A stretch of DNA of 18,675 nucleotides from Cyanobacteria bacterium UBA1221 (GTDB taxonomy: Bacteria > Cyanobacteriota > Vampirovibrionia > Gastranaerophilales > Gastranaerophilaceae), in NCBI GenBank assembly GCA_002309425.1, contig DBXD01000031.1, forward strand, positions 1-18,675, given 5' to 3'. The translations under genes and the position numbers were made by a program. The stretch's first letter is position 1. Each line of letters opens with the position of its first letter. This document shows positions 15,382 through 18,675 of the stretch, one piece after another. Below the pieces are notes generated by a model, which saw nothing but the letters and a program-made list of their open reading frames with translations, searched no databases and was not told the DNA's origin.

Positions 15382-15410
15382 ATTTTACATTTTAATTAAA
15401 AATATTTCAA
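15382..15410 (-). promoter_or_regulatory. Leaderless-type promoter of the kelch gene
   Basis: TTGAAA (15405-15410), a 17-base spacer and TAAAAT (15382-15387), then six bases to the ATG at 15375. It is identical in design to the TPR promoter. No ribosome site can fit. Confidence 0.65.
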
Positions 15411-15509
15411 GCATTATTATTTACTGACATTAAATCTGAGTTATCTATCTGGTACGTTGTTTCAGATATTTTATAAATGGTGGGCAATTCATTTTTGCCC
15501 ACCCTACGT
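15407..15509 (-). pseudogene. Orphan 3' end of the NAFQHAY gene
   Basis: Reads the same last residues as the 13714-14088 protein (ISETTYQIDNSDLMSVNNNA and stop), with no N-terminal part. Upstream of 15510 the sequence changes to AT-rich non-coding DNA. It is a remnant left by duplication or by exchange of the gene body. It lies directly upstream of the kelch gene, as the intact gene does for the TPR gene. Confidence 0.75.
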
Positions 15510-15641
15510 GCTTACATAAATTTTTAAATCAGAATAGTAAATAATTGTAAATATTATTGTTGTGAATAGCAAAAAAAATATTTACGGGCTTTATATTTTA
15601 TGTAAAGTGTGTAAATCGTTAATAAAAGAAAGGAAATTAAA

Positions 15642-15941
15642 ATGATTAGTGCAATTAATTCAGTAAATTCAAGTCCAGCTTTTGGAAACCATGTTGTTCA
15701 CGTTCTTCGTCCTGTTAAACAAGGTATGGCGAAAGTTGTGGACGAGGTATTACCAAAGCTTCCTGAGAAAGCTGAATATTTAGGTGTATCAAAATTCGGA
15801 GTACCGGAAAAAGTAGCAAAACATTTTGTAGGTGATGAAAACGCCGTTTATCACGTATTTAGTTATCCGGTAGAAAAGATTACAAAAGCTGACAGAGATT
15901 TATTGCATAGTCTTGGTCAGGTATTTATTACAAGAGCATAG
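15642..15941 (+). CDS. Small hypothetical protein with SSPAFG N-terminus
   Basis: 99 residues, plus strand, with AAAGGAAATTAAA before the ATG and a strong terminator after the stop. The N-terminus MISAINSVNSSPAFGNHVVH is short, polar and Asn/Ser-rich before a PAFG motif. I associate this kind of N-terminal SFG/AFG tag with many Gastranaerophilales proteins, which is an impression from general knowledge and not a checked fact. The rest is a compact alpha/beta sequence (VDEVLPKLPEKAEYLGVSKF, ADRDLLHSLGQVFITR). No signal peptide, membrane segment or known domain is seen. It is transcribed alone. No convincing promoter is seen in the 130 AT-rich bases upstream. Confidence 0.65.
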   Translation: MISAINSVNSSPAFGNHVVHVLRPVKQGMAKVVDEVLPKLPEKAEYLGVSKFGVPEKVAKHFVGDENAVYHVFSYPVEKITKADRDLLHSLGQVFITRA

Positions 15942-15967
15942 TAATAAATTCGGGATAACAAATGAAC

Positions 15968-16010
15968 AAAATAAATCCTCACTTTTTAAAGTGAGGATTT
16001 ATTATTTTTT
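15968..16010. terminator. Bidirectional terminator between two small genes
   Basis: A perfect 16-bp stem (15970-15985 with 15988-16003, core AAATCCTCACTTT) is followed on the plus strand by ATTTTTT and flanked on the other side by A-rich sequence. It ends the plus-strand gene at 15941 and the minus-strand gene ending at 16039. Confidence 0.85.
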
Positions 16011-16038
16011 GCATAATCAAAGAGTTGAAAAATTCTTG

Positions 16039-16347
16039 TTAATCTTTAACAGAGGCTGCTTTGTCGGCTTTGTTTTTGCGGACTTTGTTTGTAATTGCAT
16101 CAACAACGGCACCGATAGCCAGACCAATTACACCCCATTTGCCGAGTTTTTTTGCGGTTTGAAAACTTACCATGTTTTTCAGGGTTTTAAGGAATGAGCC
16201 GCCTTTAGCTACTTTTACAGCTGCATAAGTTCCGACACCCAAACCTGCGATTGTTCCGAGGCGTTTGCCGTTTTTTGTTCTGTTGTACGGATTACCTGCC
16301 TTCGTATAAGCAGTATAATTCATTGAAGTTGATCCTACATCTACCAT
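16039..16347 (-). CDS. Small glycine-rich membrane protein, unknown function
   Basis: 102 residues with AAAGGAGATTATT before the ATG. A polar N-terminus (MVDVGSTSMNYTAYTKAGNP) is followed by a weak glycine-rich hydrophobic segment (LGTIAGLGVGTYAAVKVA, about 30-47). A second segment (WGVIGLAIGAVVDAI, about 72-86) precedes a basic end (NKVRKNKADKAASVKD). It is probably inserted in or attached to the inner membrane. No family is recognised. It could be a holin-like or small stress protein, but nothing nearby supports either. It is convergent with the 15642-15941 gene across a shared terminator. Confidence 0.6.
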   Translation of the reverse strand: MVDVGSTSMNYTAYTKAGNPYNRTKNGKRLGTIAGLGVGTYAAVKVAKGGSFLKTLKNMVSFQTAKKLGKWGVIGLAIGAVVDAITNKVRKNKADKAASVKD

Positions 16348-16430
16348 AATAATCTCCTTTACACATATTACCTACACAGAGATATAAAAACATTTTTTTC
16401 AGAATTATTGCTAAATTCGTTTGTGTGTAT

Positions 16431-16514
16431 TTACAAAAAGTTACATAGCATTTCAGCATATTCAAGTAGATTATAAATTTCATCCTGTTTGTTCGACCTT
16501 AAAAGGAGATATGT
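16431..16514 (-). pseudogene. Remnant of the M23 cassette leader
   Basis: Open on the minus strand from 16514, without any start codon. It reads RSNKQDEIYNLLEYAE in the same frame as the leaders of the two peptidase fragments, then diverges at once to MLCNFL and a stop. The DNA block 16456-16488 is nearly identical to 17489-17520 and 18643-18675. It is the third, degraded member of the array. Confidence 0.7.
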
Positions 16515-16527
16515 TTATTAACTGACA

Positions 16528-16555
16528 TTGCATTTATAAAAAAATTATATATAAT
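16528..16555 (+). promoter_or_regulatory. Leaderless-type promoter of the 16562 gene
   Basis: TTGCAT (16528-16533), a 16-base spacer and consensus TATAAT (16550-16555), followed after six bases by the ATG at 16562. The expected start point coincides with the ATG. Confidence 0.6.
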
Positions 16556-16561
16556 AACAAT

Positions 16562-17071
16562 ATGAAAAAATTAATTTTATTACTGCTAAGTTTTATAATT
16601 ATCGGTTTACCTTGCTTTGCGGAATACAAGCCTATACCCAAAGAATTGAGTAAGCAATATAAAAAAGAAATGGAAAGTATTATTGATAGAAATTATCCAA
16701 TTGTAATTAAAGAAATAGATGCTTTAGAAATAGAAGCACTCAATTATTATGAAAAAATGCAGGAAAACGGTTATGACATAGGATTACATGTTTCCATGGT
16801 AAATATAGCAGAACTTCGAATTCAATCGGCAGATATAGAATTATACTCAGAATTAACGAAAATCACGAAAGAAAAATATCTGGGACAAGCTTTTCTGCCG
16901 CAGAATACAGATAGTGTTATTCCTTTTGAAGATTTCTTATTCCCGTACTTAAAAAATAATAAAGTAAATGTACAAAAACTTAAATTTATAATTGAATACC
17001 AGAAGAATAAGTCAATATTAATACAGGAATACCTAAAAAAAATTCAAAAAATGGTTTCTGCAAGTTACTAA
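16562..17071 (+). CDS. Exported helical protein, convergent partner of M23 fragment
   Basis: 169 residues with a clear signal peptide (MKKLILLLLSFIIIGLPCFA, cut before EYKP). The mature part is mostly helical and Lys/Glu-rich (KELSKQYKKEMESIIDRNYP, IKEIDALEIEALNYYEKMQE, IIEYQKNKSILIQEYLKKI). It has no family I recognise, no catalytic motif and no cysteine pairs. It should be periplasmic or secreted. Its stop codon overlaps the 3' end of the convergent M23 fragment by four bases. No ribosome site is present, and the promoter places the mRNA start at the ATG. By position it could be a protective (immunity-like) protein for the peptidase; this is inference only, and a general envelope protein is the alternative. 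Confidence 0.7.
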   Translation: MKKLILLLLSFIIIGLPCFAEYKPIPKELSKQYKKEMESIIDRNYPIVIKEIDALEIEALNYYEKMQENGYDIGLHVSMVNIAELRIQSADIELYSELTKITKEKYLGQAFLPQNTDSVIPFEDFLFPYLKNNKVNVQKLKFIIEYQKNKSILIQEYLKKIQKMVSASY

Positions 17072-17451
17072 GTTTTTATATACTTATAAGGGTTTACATG
17101 CATACCCCTATATACCCCTTCCCTGATTGTTAAATGTAAATGCGGTCCCTCCGAATGTCCGGTATTTCCTGAGTAAGCTATAATTTGTCCTTGTTTGACC
17201 TGTTGCTTATAGTAAACGCACCAACTGGATAAGTGTACATATTCACTAGTTAAAGTCATATCATTTATATTGTGCTCTAATATAACATACTTTCCATAAC
17301 CTTCGGGATCATTTGCACTACAACAGTAGACCGAACCATCAGCAACCGCCTTTACAGGAGTCCCGACCGGTACCGCTATATCAATTCCATTATGAGTATG
17401 TGTTGCTCGAGGTTCACCATAATACCCGACTATTGGACCTATGCATGGCAT
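17068..17451 (-). CDS. M23 (LytM) endopeptidase C-terminal fragment, cassette 2
   Basis: From the internal Met at 17451 this is a complete 127-residue LytM domain. The zinc ligands are His20 and Asp24 (HTHNGIDIA) and His106 of GPHLHLTI; His73 (SEYVHLSS) and His104 are the catalytic pair. Such enzymes cut peptidoglycan cross-bridges or stems. The frame stays open upstream to 17574 and reads QDEIYNLLEYAEIKKELEHP just before the Met. That stretch has no ATG, GTG or TTG, and the Met itself has no ribosome site. It is therefore probably the detached end of a longer protein, not an independently expressed gene. There is no signal peptide. A close paralogue lies at 18216-18675. The ends KYIKT and NYICH differ. 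Confidence 0.75.
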   Translation of the reverse strand: MPCIGPIVGYYGEPRATHTHNGIDIAVPVGTPVKAVADGSVYCCSANDPEGYGKYVILEHNINDMTLTSEYVHLSSWCVYYKQQVKQGQIIAYSGNTGHSEGPHLHLTIREGVYRGMHVNPYKYIKT

Positions 17452-17488
17452 AATCCAATTGGGATGTTCAAGTTCTTTTTTTATTTCT

Positions 17489-17520
17489 GCATATTCAAGT
17501 AGATTATAAATTTCATCTTG
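17489..17520 (-). repeat. Cassette leader repeat, copy 2
   Basis: The 32-base block coding QDEIYNLLEYA is shared with 16456-16487 and 18643-18674 (one or two mismatches). Between copies 2 and 3 the homology continues leftward through the first third of the peptidase. Rightward, copies 1 and 2 diverge within a few bases. Confidence 0.85.
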
Positions 17521-17562
17521 ATTATCCGTTGAGCCCTCAAATAAGTTGCACCCATGTAAATC

Positions 17563-17590
17563 TTGTATAGATAATTAATTTTGCTATAAT
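17563..17590 (+). promoter_or_regulatory. Leaderless-type promoter of the 17597 gene
   Basis: TTGTAT (17563-17568), a 16-base spacer and an extended -10 TGC-TATAAT (17585-17590), then six bases to the ATG. It has the same geometry as the promoter at 16528-16555, although the sequence around it is unrelated. Confidence 0.65.
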
Positions 17591-17596
17591 ATTGTT

Positions 17597-18244
17597 ATGA
17601 AGAAAATACTTTATACTTTAATATTGATTACCTTAACTTGTATTCCTGCGTCTTCAGCAAGAGAATATTATATACAAAAAGATTCCGAATATGACCTACA
17701 ATTTTTGTGTTTTAGCGAGAAAGAATGTTATAGCTTGAATCCTAATATTTTAAACATAAAAAATAGAAAGTTTGTGGGTTTTGGGGGGTATCATTACTAT
17801 GATATAAGTTCATATAAATACGATATAAATACTCGTACGTACAAGGTCGATATTGTTGTTGACAGGGACCCTTTTACAGACTTAGATGTTTGTAACAAAT
17901 GCCCTTTTGATAAAGGAAATATAACGCATTTGATTTTTTCACTGACATATCAACCTTTAACTAAAACTTTTAAAGCAATATATAAAGGTTTTGTATCAAG
18001 TGAGGATATTGTACAATACAAAAATGGTAAACCCGCCGCTATATATGTAAATTACCTAAATATATATTATGATAACAATTCTGCATATATAAAAGATTTG
18101 TCGGATTGGTTAAGCTTTTTTAATAAAGAAATAGTTAAACATCTGGGCAAGTCGAATGCCTATAGCTACGATGTTGAAATAGAATATATCATACCACGCT
18201 ACATTATTGATTCTTTTAATGGCAAATATAATTCCAAGGATTAA
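17597..18244 (+). CDS. Exported beta-rich protein, convergent partner of M23 fragment
   Basis: 215 residues with a Sec signal peptide (MKKILYTLILITLTCIPASS, cut after SSA). The cysteine at 15 lacks a proper lipobox, so it is not a likely lipoprotein. The mature part is rich in Tyr and Asp and beta-prone (YHYYDISSYKYDINTRTYKV). It has a close cysteine pair (DVCNKCPFD) and two earlier cysteines (FLCFSEKECY), suggesting disulphides in the periplasm. The middle (LTYQPLTKTFKAIYKGF) and the C-terminal helix (DLSDWLSFFNKEIVKHL) match nothing I can name. It is unrelated to the 16562 product apart from export. Its 3' end overlaps the convergent M23 gene by 29 bases. It is a candidate immunity-like partner, by position only. 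Confidence 0.7.
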   Translation: MKKILYTLILITLTCIPASSAREYYIQKDSEYDLQFLCFSEKECYSLNPNILNIKNRKFVGFGGYHYYDISSYKYDINTRTYKVDIVVDRDPFTDLDVCNKCPFDKGNITHLIFSLTYQPLTKTFKAIYKGFVSSEDIVQYKNGKPAAIYVNYLNIYYDNNSAYIKDLSDWLSFFNKEIVKHLGKSNAYSYDVEIEYIIPRYIIDSFNGKYNSKD

Positions 18245-18675
18245 CAGCGATACCTCCACCTTTGCCGGGATTACCGTGTCTTATTGTTAAATGCAGATGA
18301 GGACCTTCAGAATGTCCGGTATTTCCTGAGTAAGCTATAATTTGTCCTTGTTTTACTTGTTGCTTGTTGTTCACAACCCATTTTGAGAGGTGTCCGTACT
18401 CACTTGATACATTAATACCACTTACAGGGCCGTAGTTTATTCCAACCCAATAACCGTACCCATCCGAAGTTCCGGTGACCACTACAATCCCATCCGCAAT
18501 AGCCTTTACGGGAGTCCCGACCGGTACCGCTATATCAATTCCTTTATGAGTATGTGTTGCACGAGGTTCCCCATAATACCCGACTATGGGGCCTATGCAT
18601 GGCATAATCCAATTAGGATGTTCAAGTTCTTTTTTTATTTCTGCATATTCAAGCAGATTATAAATTTCATCCTGT
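18216..18675 (-). CDS. M23 (LytM) endopeptidase domain, 5' end beyond window
   Basis: The frame is open from the window edge, reading QDEIYNLLEYAE at the start, so the 5' end is missing; the first Met is at 18605. From that Met the LytM domain is complete: HTHKGIDIA, EYGHLSKW and GPHLHLTI supply the zinc and catalytic residues, ending VNPWNYICH. The first 39 residues after the Met and the KQQVKQGQIIAYSGNTGHSE block are nearly identical to the 17068-17451 copy. The middle (residues 40-75) and the end differ, including a GNPGKGGG insert. It is either the C-terminal domain of a long secreted or phage protein that starts right of the window, or a further detached cassette. It is convergent with the exported protein at 17597-18244. 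Confidence 0.78.
   Translation of the reverse strand, partial: QDEIYNLLEYAEIKKELEHPNWIMPCIGPIVGYYGEPRATHTHKGIDIAVPVGTPVKAIADGIVVVTGTSDGYGYWVGINYGPVSGINVSSEYGHLSKWVVNNKQQVKQGQIIAYSGNTGHSEGPHLHLTIRHGNPGKGGGIAVNPWNYICH

Larger units (their letters stand above)
15373..15509 (-). repeat. 137-bp direct repeat, copy B
   Basis: Second copy of the 13680-13816 repeat. It supplies the promoter and start codon of the kelch gene and, upstream of it, an orphan 3' end of the NAFQHAY gene, including the REP-like palindrome (15479-15503). Its upstream border at 15509-15513 marks where homology stops. Confidence 0.95.

Noticed and set aside
12743..15509. CRISPR array from the repeated blocks
   Set aside because: Only two long copies more than 1.5 kb apart containing coding sequence and promoters; no short regular repeats or spacers.
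15913..16197. 94-residue plus-strand open frame
   Set aside because: It starts inside another gene, crosses a strong terminator hairpin and lies antisense to the 16039-16347 gene; there is no ribosome site.
16292..16483. 63-residue minus-strand open frame beginning MKFIIYLNM
   Set aside because: It reads the cassette leader out of frame and runs through the ribosome site of the gene at 16039-16347. The in-frame reading shared by three copies explains the sequence better.
17068..18675. M23 fragments as ordinary phage endolysins
   Set aside because: They lie over 4 kb from the tail operon, lack start signals or a signal peptide, and occur as an array with a shared leader. An endolysin role cannot be excluded for the copy at the edge but does not explain the layout.
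1..18675. tRNA, rRNA or riboswitch
   Set aside because: No cloverleaf, attachment-site-like tRNA end or conserved RNA motif was noticed on either strand by eye; a covariance-model search was not possible.

Overview
The window is AT-rich bacterial DNA with good Shine-Dalgarno sites. The best guess at a host is a gut bacterium of the Gastranaerophilales (non-photosynthetic Cyanobacteria/Melainabacteria). The support is indirect: a cyanobacterial/proteobacterial-type glutathione synthetase, a tail baseplate resembling that of minimal cyanophages such as Pam3, and a small protein with an N-terminal SSPAFG motif of a kind I associate with that lineage. No rRNA or other decisive taxonomic marker is present.

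Layout. (1) 1-1045: a host-type gene, gshB, on the minus strand with its own promoter. (2) 1059-12688: a compact phage-like operon read right to left. In transcription order it encodes a lipase-fold protein, a small coiled-coil scaffold-like protein, an HK97-type major capsid protein, tail sheath, tail tube, baseplate plug, hub, metal-tipped spike, a second tube-like protein, gp25-type wedge, baseplate J, a gpI/DUF2612-like protein, tail fibre, a tail-associated protein, a DUF1353 protein and a holin-like protein. It ends at a perfect 11-bp terminator hairpin just before gshB. Hairpins also follow the capsid and tube genes, splitting the operon into blocks. No terminase, portal, head protease, head-tail connector, tape-measure protein or integrase is present in the window. 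The tail genes follow the capsid gene directly. (3) 12730-15509: exported TPR and kelch proteins alternate with a small gene containing a NAFQHAY motif. A 137-bp repeat carries the 3' end of that small gene plus the promoter of the next gene. (4) 15642-16347: two small lineage-type hypothetical genes around a bidirectional terminator. (5) 16431-18675: an array of M23 (LytM) peptidase C-terminal fragments on the minus strand. They share an in-frame leader (QDEIYNLLEYAE) but mostly lack a start codon or ribosome site. Each full fragment faces a convergent plus-strand gene for an exported protein.

The most interesting reading is that region 5 is a tandem store of about 1-kb cassettes (a peptidase tip plus a convergent exported partner). 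This would be analogous to orphan C-terminal toxin/immunity modules of polymorphic toxins, with the full-length gene lying beyond the right edge. All four exported genes of regions 3 and 5 share one promoter design: the -10 box ends exactly six bases before the ATG. That predicts leaderless mRNAs, unlike the phage and small genes, which have strong Shine-Dalgarno sites. The second main point is the pared-down capsid-plus-contractile-tail locus headed by a lipase.
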